Position numbers and translations under genes: made by a program. A DNA stretch of 64,000 nucleotides, taken from NCBI RefSeq assembly GCF_024347395.1, contig NZ_AP025475.1, positions 20,137-84,136 on the forward strand, written 5' to 3'. The DNA is from Vibrio cortegadensis (GTDB lineage: Bacteria > Pseudomonadota > Gammaproteobacteria > Enterobacterales > Vibrionaceae). The notes beneath the pieces are model-generated. The model saw only the letters and a program-made list of their open reading frames with translations, made no database searches and was not told the DNA's origin. Positions within the stretch are counted from its first letter, which is position 1, and each line of letters begins with the position of its first letter. Of the stretch, positions 29,275 through 36,637 are shown piece after piece.

Positions 29275-30561
29275 ATGTTATTTAAAAACGCCTCTATTTA
29301 TGAATTGAACGACTTCAATCTTTCTATTGCCGATATTGAAGAAAAGATTTCATCAAAACGATTTACCCAATTGAGTGAAACTGGTGTAAAGAGCACTGGT
29401 TTTGAACACGTTCTATTTAATGACAACGAGAAAGTAACGCATGTTGTTAATGACTGCTTATTTATTCAATACATTGACGCCACTCGCTCAGTACCTCGTG
29501 ATCAGTTGAATGCTTTAAAAGAGCGCCGCATTGCTGATTTGGAAGAGAAAGGTACCAAGATTACCAATCAACTTCGTGATGATGTTGAAACCACTGCCCA
29601 TGCGGAATTACTTCGCTTGCAGCCTGTTAAGCATCACCGCTCTTGTTTCTACATCGATATAAAGCGCCAGCTATTAGTTATTGATGAGAAAAGCGACGGT
29701 AAGAGTGAAGATGTTATTGGTGGCATTCGTAAGGCATTAGGTTCTTTCTCTTGTTTGCCTATTCGCTTAGGCGCTAAGCCTTGCGCTTATATCAATGATT
29801 GGGTGAGCTTACCTAAAGATGATCATCGCTTTATTAAGCCGGAATGGCTGTATGTTGATTATGAAGGAACGATAAAAGGCCGTGGGGAAACGGCAAAGCA
29901 AACAGTCGTATCTAAAGGTAATGCGATTGATTTTAGCGTGTTCGATTCTCTTTCTTTGGTTGAATGTGACATGGATAAATGTCAGTTGATTAATGAGAAC
30001 GAATTGAAATATGAAGTCTCATTTACTCTTATCAGCCTGCCGGAATCTAAAACTCAACGCAATGTCGATATGAAGTTAGTCAAACTTCGTTTTCATAGTG
30101 ATGCAGAACCCGAAGGTAATGATGATATTGCCTACCATAATGCTGACTTTTTCCTTATGACAGAAGAGTTAGGTCTTCTTATTGAAGATCTGTCTTTAGT
30201 GTTCGGTGGTCGTTCTGGATTGTTAGATGGTGATTCATTTCCTCAGAAATTAGATAACTCTAAAGGGAATGTTATTTGGGCATCTGATATTCAAAAAGCT
30301 GCTTCAAAAGGTTTGCCTGATGGAATGACAGTTACTGTCAGCGTAAAAGAAAGTGAAAACACGGACTCTCTACTCACCAAGGTTCAAGATTGGGTAGCAG
30401 AAACACGTCGTGCCAGTGTTTCAGGCGTCCAACGTAAATTCAAAATCGGTTACAACCGAGCGAGTCAAATTCTTGAAGACTTAGAAAAGATGGGTGTTGT
30501 TTCTGATTACAAATCAAACGGTACTCGTGAAGTTCTTATTGCTCCAAAGGAGGCTGAATAA
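29275..30561 (+). CDS. rdgC: RdgC-like recombination protein fused to an FtsK-gamma domain
   Basis: The protein has 428 residues against about 300 for bacterial RdgC. Residues 1 to about 345 follow RdgC (KNASIYELN at the start, HAELLRLQPVKHHRSCFYID, GLPIRLG-type segment), a DNA-binding ring protein that modulates RecA. Residues about 364-424 are a winged helix with VAETRRASVSGVQRKFKIGY and NRASQILEDLEKMGVVS. That matches the gamma domain with which FtsK reads polar KOPS sequences on the chromosome. It overlaps ssb by one base (TAATG) in a recombination cassette. See the finding on this fusion. Confidence 0.88.
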   Translation: MLFKNASIYELNDFNLSIADIEEKISSKRFTQLSETGVKSTGFEHVLFNDNEKVTHVVNDCLFIQYIDATRSVPRDQLNALKERRIADLEEKGTKITNQLRDDVETTAHAELLRLQPVKHHRSCFYIDIKRQLLVIDEKSDGKSEDVIGGIRKALGSFSCLPIRLGAKPCAYINDWVSLPKDDHRFIKPEWLYVDYEGTIKGRGETAKQTVVSKGNAIDFSVFDSLSLVECDMDKCQLINENELKYEVSFTLISLPESKTQRNVDMKLVKLRFHSDAEPEGNDDIAYHNADFFLMTEELGLLIEDLSLVFGGRSGLLDGDSFPQKLDNSKGNVIWASDIQKAASKGLPDGMTVTVSVKESENTDSLLTKVQDWVAETRRASVSGVQRKFKIGYNRASQILEDLEKMGVVSDYKSNGTREVLIAPKEAE

Positions 30562-30953
30562 TGGCCAGTCGCGGAGTTAATAAAGTAATTTTAGTTGGTC
30601 ACTTAGGCGCTGATGTAGAAGTTCGCTACATGCCGAATGGTTCTGCAGTCGCAAACATCACCATCGCAACCTCGGAATCATGGCGCGATAAAGCTACTGG
30701 TGAAGAACGAGAGAAAACTGAATGGCACCGTGTTGCTCTATTTGGAAAGATTGCAGAAGTCGCAGGTGAATATCTTCATAAAGGCTCACAGGTTTACATT
30801 GAAGGCCAATTACAAACGCGTAAGTGGCAAGACCAAAGTGGTCAAGACCAATATACGACAGAGGTTGTGGTGCAAGGCTTTAATGGCGTGATGCAAATGT
30901 TAGGCGGTAGAAGACAAGAGGGATGGGGCCAGCCTCAGCAGCCAACACGATGA
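30561..30953 (+). CDS. ssb: Single-stranded DNA-binding protein
   Basis: The protein has 130 residues. The OB-fold is complete (VNKVILVGHLGADVEVRY, TEWHRVALFGKIAEVAGEYL, GSQVYIEGQLQTRKWQDQSG). The tail after the OB-fold is very short and ends GQPQQPTR, without the acidic DDDIPF-type tip that bacterial SSBs use to recruit repair proteins. It is coupled to the RdgC fusion upstream. Confidence 0.95.
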   Translation: MASRGVNKVILVGHLGADVEVRYMPNGSAVANITIATSESWRDKATGEEREKTEWHRVALFGKIAEVAGEYLHKGSQVYIEGQLQTRKWQDQSGQDQYTTEVVVQGFNGVMQMLGGRRQEGWGQPQQPTR

Positions 30954-31030
30954 CGTTTAAGCACTTTGAACTTGTTATAGCAGCAACGGCATTCTACGCC
31001 ATTGCTGCAGGGTTACTTTACATCCAATAG
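30950..31030 (+). CDS. 26-residue single-helix membrane peptide
   Basis: This short frame begins in an ATGA overlap with the ssb stop. Residues about 8-23 (LVIAATAFYAIAAGLL) form one hydrophobic helix. Expression is inferred from the coupling; function is unknown. Confidence 0.45.
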   Translation: MTFKHFELVIAATAFYAIAAGLLYIQ

Positions 31031-31039
31031 GTCTTGATC

Positions 31040-31210
31040 ATGCTTCCATCCGATTCCAGTGAACTTCAGGCGTATGTCATGACGCATAACCGCATGACTC
31101 AACCACAGGCGCAAGCTTGGTTAGATAAATGGGCGCCTAGCTGGAGAACGGAAGAACCGAATAAGCCTGTTAGTGTTATTGAATACAGTGGTGACGATAA
31201 TGAAGAATAA
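31040..31210 (+). CDS. 56-residue hypothetical protein
   Basis: It starts at 31040, ten bases after the preceding stop. The sequence has a helical N-terminal part (SELQAYVMTHNRMTQPQAQAWLDKW) and an acidic end. It overlaps the next gene by 11 bases. Too short to assign. Confidence 0.55.
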   Translation: MLPSDSSELQAYVMTHNRMTQPQAQAWLDKWAPSWRTEEPNKPVSVIEYSGDDNEE

Positions 31211-31556
31211 GGTAGTTCACTCGGTTGATACCGAATTAACACTCAATGACGAGAACTTTAATCGTATCTTCTCGGCTCATAAATGCACAAGTGTTCGTCT
31301 TGGTAATAAAGATATTCATCCAGGCTTTGCACATATTAAAAACGAAAAAACAGGGCAGCTTCTACCAGTCAATATTTGGTATGTAAACCACTGCTTGTTA
31401 TCAGACCTTGAACTTAATGATGCCAGGCTAGATGGCTTTGCGACGATGGAAGATTTAAAAAGCGAGCTTCGCCGTTGTTATCAGCGTCCAATTGGTGATC
31501 GTGAGGTAATAACTCAAGTCCATTTCGATGTTGTTAAAGAAGAGAATGTTGCGTGA
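31200..31556 (+). CDS. ASCH-domain-like protein
   Basis: The protein has 118 residues from the ATG at 31200; an upstream GTG at 31173 would add nine. The region CTSVRLGNKDIHPG, then a conserved LNDARLDGF..MEDLKSELRRCY, then VITQVHFDVV resembles the ASCH beta-barrel family, which binds RNA or modified nucleosides. The resemblance is by eye. It ends in a GTGA overlap with the next gene. Confidence 0.55.
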   Translation: MKNKVVHSVDTELTLNDENFNRIFSAHKCTSVRLGNKDIHPGFAHIKNEKTGQLLPVNIWYVNHCLLSDLELNDARLDGFATMEDLKSELRRCYQRPIGDREVITQVHFDVVKEENVA

Positions 31557-32200
31557 AGACTAAAGTCTATATTGCAGGCCCAATGAGTGGCCTGCCTGAA
31601 TTTAACCGTCTAGCTTTTAATAAGATGGATCTGAAACTATCTAATAAAGGTTTTAGTGTCCTAAATCCAGCCTTGCTACCCGATGGATTATCTCAGCCAG
31701 AGTATATGGATATTTGTTGTTCAATGGTTCGAACATCAGATTGCATCCTAATGCTTTCTGGTTGGGAACATAGCTTAGGCGCTAATGCTGAATATCATCT
31801 TGCTCGTAAATTGGGAAAAATCATCATTCATGAAGTTAAATCGCCTGGATATGAATCAGCACAACGTCAAACCATAGCAAAAGAGCTAACTCTGTCGGCA
31901 TACCTTGGAGAAGAACCAATTTCTTTAGCCGTTCAAAGGACCACAAGATTCAATATGGAAATTAGTGCTTGCCAGTTGTTGATGAATTACGGCAATAAAA
32001 TGCGTGAAGGTTTTTCTACTGACAGGCAGGGGATGCTTAAATTTGCATTTGAAGAGGTTAAAAGCATTGAAGTGGATGAGCTTTTAAATTCAGCCGCTAA
32101 TGCTATGGCTACCGGATGCGTAGATAACAAGATGGAGTTGGTTATCAATATAGGCAAGTTATTAGAGTCATATAAACCAGAGGTGTCCAATGTACGGTGA
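31553..32200 (+). CDS. DUF4406-like nucleoside 2-deoxyribosyltransferase-fold protein
   Basis: The protein has 215 residues with a GTG start coupled to the previous stop. The N-terminal 110 residues show KVYIAGPMSGLPEFNR and later DCILMLSGWEHSLGANAEYHLA. These are typical of the DUF4406 / nucleoside deoxyribosyltransferase-like fold that binds nucleotides. The C-terminal 100 residues are helical and unlike the family core. It may act in nucleotide salvage or base modification; the substrate cannot be read from the sequence. Confidence 0.7.
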   Translation: MKTKVYIAGPMSGLPEFNRLAFNKMDLKLSNKGFSVLNPALLPDGLSQPEYMDICCSMVRTSDCILMLSGWEHSLGANAEYHLARKLGKIIIHEVKSPGYESAQRQTIAKELTLSAYLGEEPISLAVQRTTRFNMEISACQLLMNYGNKMREGFSTDRQGMLKFAFEEVKSIEVDELLNSAANAMATGCVDNKMELVINIGKLLESYKPEVSNVR

Positions 32201-32366
32201 AATTGAATATTGTGGTGACTGTGTAGTTTGTGATGAACCTGTCGATCTATCGGAAATGGGCGCATGTAAAAGTTGCGGCAGTGCCTTTCACTGGGGCCAA
32301 TGTGGTGAATGGCACAGCAATGAACATACATGCAGCAATTGCATGCCTGAAGATGAGGAAGAATAG
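32190..32366 (+). CDS. 58-residue Cys/His-rich zinc-finger protein
   Basis: The frame runs from ATG 32190 to TAG 32366 and overlaps its neighbours by 11 and 1 bases. Cysteines at 8, 11, 14, 26, 29, 38, 48 and 51 and His at 35, 42 and 46 suggest two metal sites in a RING- or treble-clef-like arrangement. The acidic C-terminus ends EDEEE. Function is unknown. Confidence 0.6.
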   Translation: MYGEIEYCGDCVVCDEPVDLSEMGACKSCGSAFHWGQCGEWHSNEHTCSNCMPEDEEE

Positions 32367-32623
32367 TGGATAGGGAGCTTATCAAAAAGCTGCAGTCGCT
32401 ATGCTTGGAGCTCAAAGAACAGGAGCAGGAAGCGAAGCAGCTGCAAAAGGAAAGGCCAGGTTTTGAAGGTTATTTTCTCGGGTTAGAGGTTGGAAGAATG
32501 CAGGCACGAATTGAAATTGAAACGATATTAGAGCAGCGCCCTACTTCAAGTACGTTTTCACCTCAAAGTCGCTCAGTGGTCATTGATGGTGAAGTTATAA
32601 ATGAAAAAGGAAAATTAAGATGA
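32366..32623 (+). CDS. 85-residue coiled-coil protein
   Basis: It has a GTG start sharing one base with the preceding stop. The first 30 residues are a charged coiled coil (KKLQSLCLELKEQEQEAKQLQK). A GYFLGLEVGRMQARIEIETIL helix follows. It overlaps the next gene at ATGA. Unassigned. Confidence 0.55.
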   Translation: MDRELIKKLQSLCLELKEQEQEAKQLQKERPGFEGYFLGLEVGRMQARIEIETILEQRPTSSTFSPQSRSVVIDGEVINEKGKLR

Positions 32624-32982
32624 ACGAAAAGCTTGTAGAAATGATTGAAAATTGTGGCCTGGAAGTTGAAGACGTTGCTCACATTATCGAAGAAGCTCAA
32701 CAGCAAGTTGCCGCAACAAACCTCCCCGTTCTGATGAGTCGTGATAATCCGACTGGTTGGAAGCTAGAAGAACTAACAGAGAAGTTGCGTGTTGAGATTC
32801 AAACCAAGTCACTAAACATTGCAGGTGACATGTCCATTGAGGCGCAAACCGTAATTAACAATAATTTCCAGATTATTGGGCTACTGATGCAAGTTGAAGC
32901 ACTGCAGCGCCAGTCTTTTGCCGTCATGTCTCAATTAGGTAAAGATCAAGGGCCTACTGGAAAGCCACGAATTGGTAAGTAA
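32620..32982 (+). CDS. 120-residue hypothetical early protein
   Basis: It is coupled to the previous gene and preceded by AAGGA. Mostly helical and acidic, it has a central RDNPTGWKLEELTEKLR segment and a long C-terminal helix. It is the last gene of the tightly overlapping early operon and is followed by a weak terminator-like hairpin. Unassigned. Confidence 0.6.
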   Translation: MNEKLVEMIENCGLEVEDVAHIIEEAQQQVAATNLPVLMSRDNPTGWKLEELTEKLRVEIQTKSLNIAGDMSIEAQTVINNNFQIIGLLMQVEALQRQSFAVMSQLGKDQGPTGKPRIGK

Positions 32983-33026
32983 GGGAAAGTACTCCCAATA
33001 GCTAGTTGTTTTTCCGTAATGAGAGG

Positions 33027-33049
33027 TCGTGGTCACACCCACGGCTTTT
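33027..33049 (+). terminator. Weak terminator-like hairpin after the early operon
   Basis: Stem CGTGG/CCACG with loop TCACAC, then GGC and TTTT. The stem is only five to six pairs, so function is uncertain. Confidence 0.35.
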
Positions 33050-33124
33050 CCCTCCAATAAGACTAGCTTTCCACGTGACCAATAATTAGTGTCGTCCTGA
33101 CTTTAATACGCCAGGAGAAGTTAT

Positions 33125-33421
33125 ATGAACCAGATTAAAAACACCCAAGAAAACCTAGTAAAAGAAATACTTGAAAACGCATCGTGCGGCCCACAAAGCG
33201 CCGAAAGTATTGGTGGGTACGCAATGGCTAGGGGTATGGCAAGTTTGCCGCACGTGGCCTTTGTTATGGAGCAATTAAGCCAAGCTGGACAATTAAAGAA
33301 GATCCCAGATGGTCGCTACATTACAACCGACCTCGGTGAATTGATGCTGCTAACGTTAAACACTACATCTTGTGTGTTAACCACAAATAAAACACAACAT
33401 GCAGTTGCAAATGTCCTATAG
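33125..33421 (+). CDS. Small winged-helix-like early protein
   Basis: The protein has 98 residues, with its start behind GCCAGGAGA. The pattern LVKEILENAS, ESIGGYAMA, LPHVAFVMEQLSQAGQLKKIPDGRYI looks like a small winged helix with an AGQLKKIPDGRY wing. The late-type promoter overlaps its 3' end. It may be a regulator; this is inference. Confidence 0.6.
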   Translation: MNQIKNTQENLVKEILENASCGPQSAESIGGYAMARGMASLPHVAFVMEQLSQAGQLKKIPDGRYITTDLGELMLLTLNTTSCVLTTNKTQHAVANVL

Positions 33422-33433
33422 TTAGGGTATAAA
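33405..33433 (+). promoter_or_regulatory. Probable late promoter (PR'-like)
   Basis: TTGCAA (33405-33410) and TATAAA (33428-33433) with 17-base spacing. Transcription from about 33440 would meet the terminator at 33472-33498 after only about 60 bases. A short hairpin CGGTT/AACCG (about 33446-33460) lies in the leader. This arrangement is typical of Q-regulated lambdoid late promoters. Confidence 0.65.
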
Positions 33434-33471
33434 TTTACCAAAGTGCGGTTTTTGTAACCGTGAACAAATTG

Positions 33472-33498
33472 AAACCTCGCCAAATGGCGGGGTTTTTT
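33472..33498 (+). terminator. Intrinsic terminator just downstream of the late promoter
   Basis: ACCTCGCC-AAAT-GGCGGGGT with six T residues; one G-T pair in the stem. It should stop late transcription unless antitermination occurs. Confidence 0.85.
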
Positions 33499-33696
33499 CG
33501 TATTTGGGCGCAGCCTTGAGTACCTGAGACCTGCTTTTGCAGAGAGGGAGCTGTGCATCTTCTACGGCAATGAAATGGGCGACTGTGAAGTGCGGGAACA
33601 CCTCACAGCCATCTGACCTATTACGCTAGTCATAAGCCAAACCAAGGCCCATCCAGCTTTGCAAAGCGGTTGGAGTCTACACGAAAGTGAGACTAT
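33499..33696 (+). other. Untranslated leader before com
   Basis: About 200 bases without a convincing gene. An AGACCTGCTTTTGCAGAGAGG hairpin-like stretch and the pair GCTTTGCAAAGC (near 33655-33668) could fold. If Com acts on RNA, as in phage Mu, this leader is one place to look for targets. Confidence 0.35.
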
Positions 33697-33822
33697 ATGA
33701 CAAAACTAATAGAACTGCGTTGCCCTAAGTGCGGCGCGAAATTATGTGAATTTATTGGCACTGTTTCGATTAAATGCAAGCGGTGCAAAACTTTGATTAA
33801 GGAGAGTGCCAAGAGCGCCTAA
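33697..33822 (+). CDS. com: Com-like zinc-finger regulator
   Basis: The protein has 41 residues with CPKC at C9 and C12 and CKRC at C27 and C30, separated by a short beta segment. The layout is that of phage Mu Com, a zinc finger that binds mom mRNA and opens its translation start. Here it directly precedes a DNA methyltransferase, whose TTG start is 15 bases from the com stop. Com-like proteins next to phage methyltransferases are known; regulation of this one is inferred. Confidence 0.8.
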   Translation: MTKLIELRCPKCGAKLCEFIGTVSIKCKRCKTLIKESAKSA

Positions 33823-33836
33823 GCTCGGAGGCACTA

Positions 33837-34883
33837 TTGAACCATTCCTTCTTAAATAACACGGTGCAGCTGTTTAATGCAGATTGCCTGTCTTATCTTA
33901 AAACCTTACCAGATAACAGCGTCGACCTTGTTTTAACTGATCCACCTTATTTCCAAGTAAAGAAAAACGCTTGGGATAATCAGTGGCCTGATGTAGAAAC
34001 GTTCTTGGCGTGGTTAGACGAGATCATGCTTGAGTTTTGGCGAGTGCTAAAACCATCAGGCAGTATTTACTTGTTTTGTGGCCACAAGCTCTCAGCAGAT
34101 ACTGAATTGCTTATGAGGCAACGCTTTAATGTGTTGAACCATATCATTTGGGCTAAGCCAAACGGCCCATGGCGCAGAATGAGAAAAGCTGATTTACGGT
34201 CCTTCTTCCCTGCTACTGAGCGTGTACTGTTCGCTGAACACTACGGTTCGGAAGGTCATGCTAAAGGCGTGGCTGGTTATGCGAAGAAGTGTTCTGAATT
34301 AAAGAAAGAGGTATTTGAGCCTCTGATTCAATATTTCAAACAAGCCCGTGAGACGCTTGGCATTTCAGCCAAAGAGATCAACAAAGCTACTGGCACACAG
34401 ATGTGTTCACATTGGTTTAGTGCCAGTCAGTGGCAACTTCCTAATCGAGAACAATATGAAAAGCTGCAAGCACTGTTTGCTGAACATGCTGGAAAGCTTG
34501 AACGCTCTCATGAAGAACTAACCAAAGAGTACGATGCACTTAATGCGGACTATCAGTCGTTAACTCGTCAGTATGACGATCTTAAAGCTGAGTATGAAAG
34601 CTTGCGTCGTCCATTCAGCGTCACCAGTGACGTGCCTTATACCGATGTTTGGACATTTACTCCTGTCGCGTATTACCCAGGTAAACATCCATGCGAAAAG
34701 CCAGCGGAAATGCTGGAGCACATTCTCACTGCCAGCAGTCGTGAAGGTGATGTTGTGCTTGATGCTTTTATGGGTTCCGGCTCTACGGGTAAAGCGTGTG
34801 TGAAGTTAAACCGCCGTTTTATTGGTATTGAGATGGAAGAAGGCACTTATTTGTCGACGGTTGATTCATTTAACCAGTTGTAA
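33837..34883 (+). CDS. DNA methyltransferase (amino-group, beta-class order)
   Basis: The protein has 348 residues with a TTG start behind GGAGG. The catalytic motif DPPY is at 35-38 and the AdoMet-binding motif FMGSGSTG begins at 311. DPPY before FxGxG defines the beta arrangement of N6-adenine or N4-cytosine enzymes. Between them is a long insert including a coiled coil (about 215-255, HAGKLERSHEELTKEYDAL) that probably carries target recognition or dimerisation. No restriction enzyme is adjacent, so it is likely a solitary phage methylase that protects DNA or modulates expression. It is the first sizeable late gene. Confidence 0.9.
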   Translation: MNHSFLNNTVQLFNADCLSYLKTLPDNSVDLVLTDPPYFQVKKNAWDNQWPDVETFLAWLDEIMLEFWRVLKPSGSIYLFCGHKLSADTELLMRQRFNVLNHIIWAKPNGPWRRMRKADLRSFFPATERVLFAEHYGSEGHAKGVAGYAKKCSELKKEVFEPLIQYFKQARETLGISAKEINKATGTQMCSHWFSASQWQLPNREQYEKLQALFAEHAGKLERSHEELTKEYDALNADYQSLTRQYDDLKAEYESLRRPFSVTSDVPYTDVWTFTPVAYYPGKHPCEKPAEMLEHILTASSREGDVVLDAFMGSGSTGKACVKLNRRFIGIEMEEGTYLSTVDSFNQL

Positions 34884-34906
34884 AACGCAAAAGCGTGAGG
34901 CTCCTA

Positions 34907-35185
34907 ATGCTAGAGAAAAAACAACTATGGCTGACTGCTCTAGCTGGAGTTGTCGCCGCTTTTTTTATTGCGAAAGGTGAGAAGGTTACCCAGTTCTTTG
35001 CAGGTTGGGTGACTGTTCTCGGTGCATTTTCAGTCAGTGAGTGGGGTGTGATTGGAGGCCTGTTCTTGGGTCTAGCTTCTTTCATCCTCACTTGGGTTTA
35101 TAAGCATAAAAATCATGAAGTGCTCAAGTCCAAAGTGGCGAGCGGAGTACCGCTAGAAACACTTCTTGAAGAGGACGATCGGTAA
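34907..35185 (+). CDS. Holin
   Basis: The protein has 92 residues from ATG 34907, which has GTGAGG upstream; a GTG at 34895 is less likely. It has two hydrophobic segments (about 5-22, WLTALAGVVAAFFIA, and about 42-62, WGVIGGLFLGLASFILTWVY) and a charged C-terminus, typical of a class II holin. It precedes the endolysin with a one-base overlap and should trigger membrane depolarisation at lysis. Confidence 0.8.
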   Translation: MLEKKQLWLTALAGVVAAFFIAKGEKVTQFFAGWVTVLGAFSVSEWGVIGGLFLGLASFILTWVYKHKNHEVLKSKVASGVPLETLLEEDDR

Positions 35186-35709
35186 TGAAGGCTAAAAACA
35201 AGATTGTTTGTTCTGTCATGGCCATCATTGCTCTTATCACCGGAGGGGTTGTTCAAAGCGACCTGATGGTTTCACAACAAGCCTTGGAGATCATAGGCAA
35301 TGCAGAGGGATGCCGACTGGATCCTTATGTTTGCCCGTCCGGCTTAATCACTAACGGTGTGGGGAATACTCATGGCGTAGATGATAAGCCGGTTACTGAA
35401 ATTCAAGTCGCAGAGGATTGGGTTAAAAACATCAAATCCTCAGAAAAATGTCTCGTTGCTTCGATGGGTGATGCTCCGATGAGCCAAGGGCAAATTGATG
35501 CTTTCACATCATTCATATTCAACACAGGCTGTACGCGATTCAGACATAACCCTGATGGCAGCGAGACACGCATTTATAAACACATTCGCCAAGGTAACTA
35601 CTCCAAAGCTTGTAACGAGCTTTCGTTTTGGGTGTATGGGGCTGGTAAGAAGTTACCAGGCCTAGTTAAGCGGCGACAGAAAGAAACGGAGCTCTGTTTT
35701 GCTAACTAA
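35185..35709 (+). CDS. SAR endolysin (GH24 lysozyme, P1 Lyz type)
   Basis: The protein has 174 residues. A weakly hydrophobic N-terminal signal-anchor-release segment (about 7-25, IVCSVMAIIALITGGVV) precedes the lysozyme core. The catalytic array Glu41-x8-Cys50-x5-Thr56 matches the phage lysozyme pattern. Cys9 in the anchor, Cys43 and Cys50 reproduce the P1 Lyz arrangement. There a Cys near the active site is caged until the anchor leaves the membrane and its thiol rearranges the disulfide. It degrades peptidoglycan in the periplasm after holin action. Confidence 0.9.
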   Translation: MKAKNKIVCSVMAIIALITGGVVQSDLMVSQQALEIIGNAEGCRLDPYVCPSGLITNGVGNTHGVDDKPVTEIQVAEDWVKNIKSSEKCLVASMGDAPMSQGQIDAFTSFIFNTGCTRFRHNPDGSETRIYKHIRQGNYSKACNELSFWVYGAGKKLPGLVKRRQKETELCFAN

Positions 35710-36115
35710 GATGAACGGCATTTTTATTGTGGTGCTTGGGTTGGTGATTGGTTTCTTTTCTTTGCGTGTTGACTATTTGGAGCAACAGATTGAATCGAAA
35801 GACTCAACCATTGCAACCAAACAGGCTGAACTTGCAACAGCCAAGCTATCCATTGCAACCGTTACTCAGGTCAATACCGATTTGAATTCAACGATTAATA
35901 CGCTCACTCAGCACCTTGACGATGAGCGTAAAGCCGTTGATTACATGAAAACTTACAATGCGACCGTGGACGCAACAGTGAATCAAGCCGTCGGTGAACT
36001 AAAAGGACTACTGCAGAATGAAGAAGATGATTGTGGCTCTAAGCGTTTGCCTGCCGATGTTATTGACAGCATGTGGCAGCACTACCGATCTCCAAGTGGT
36101 GACGCAGACTCGTGA
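35699..36115 (+). CDS. Rz: Inner-membrane spanin (Rz-like)
   Basis: The protein has 138 residues with a TTG start seven bases after GGAG; ATG 35711 is an alternative. An N-terminal membrane helix (GIFIVVLGLVIGFFSL) is followed by a long periplasmic coiled coil (about 25-105). The outer spanin gene is nested in another frame from 36018, the classical Rz/Rz1 design. The two join inner and outer membranes at the last step of lysis. Confidence 0.88.
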   Translation: MLTKMNGIFIVVLGLVIGFFSLRVDYLEQQIESKDSTIATKQAELATAKLSIATVTQVNTDLNSTINTLTQHLDDERKAVDYMKTYNATVDATVNQAVGELKGLLQNEEDDCGSKRLPADVIDSMWQHYRSPSGDADS

Positions 36116-36296
36116 TGTGGTAGTTCTTCCACCTGCGGCTTTCCTAACACCTTGTGATATTCCTTTCGATGGCCCGCCCCTGACAAGGGATGAAGCTGTT
36201 GAACGTGACCTGATTTGGAAGGGTGCGTTAGAGAAGTGTGGGCAAAAGCCCGACAAGATCAAACAGTGGTACCAGGATAAGCAGGCCGACAAGTAG
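36018..36296 (+). CDS. Rz1: Outer-membrane spanin lipoprotein (Rz1-like), nested in Rz
   Basis: The protein has 92 residues with a lipoprotein signal MKKMIVALSVCLPMLLTAC, predicted lipidation at Cys19 and no Asp at +2. It begins inside Rz in another frame and extends about 180 bases past it. It is longer than lambda Rz1 and less proline-rich, with PPAAFLTP and DGPPLT segments. Confidence 0.88.
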   Translation: MKKMIVALSVCLPMLLTACGSTTDLQVVTQTRDVVVLPPAAFLTPCDIPFDGPPLTRDEAVERDLIWKGALEKCGQKPDKIKQWYQDKQADK

Positions 36297-36340
36297 CGTC
36301 GATTAGCGCGAGCACATTCCTTATATCCATTGCTTACTCT

Positions 36341-36368
36341 AAAGCCAGCCATGTGCTGGCTTTATTTC
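36341..36368. terminator. Terminator after lysis cassette
   Basis: Perfect 9-bp stem AAAGCCAGC/GCTGGCTTT with a 5-base loop, then ATTTCT. It separates lysis from the pre-terminase region, though read-through is needed if both share the late promoter. Confidence 0.75.
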
Positions 36369-36512
36369 TAAGTGGGTTTACGAGCCTCTTTAGGAATAAC
36401 CTGAAATGAGTATGAACAACCGAGGGTGTCACCATGTAGTGATTAACTTCCACGTGGACAGGTAACGATAACTGAACGGGCAGACTATGCATTCGTTACG
36501 GAAACCAATCTC

Positions 36513-36635
36513 ATGACAGTCAGAGCCTGGACAATCCACCGGACTCTGACAAACCCGAACCAACTCAAGGAAAAAGTCGATAGATATGTGGGTGGTGCAT
36601 TGGATTGCATGTATCCAATCGGCGCAACGAGGTAG
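36513..36635 (+). CDS. 40-residue small protein, uncertain
   Basis: The frame is open upstream of the ATG to 36465, so a non-ATG start is possible. The sequence TVRAWTIHRTLTNPNQLKEKVDRYVGG looks protein-like. No clear ribosome site. Unassigned. Confidence 0.35.
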   Translation: MTVRAWTIHRTLTNPNQLKEKVDRYVGGALDCMYPIGATR

Positions 36636-36637
36636 CT

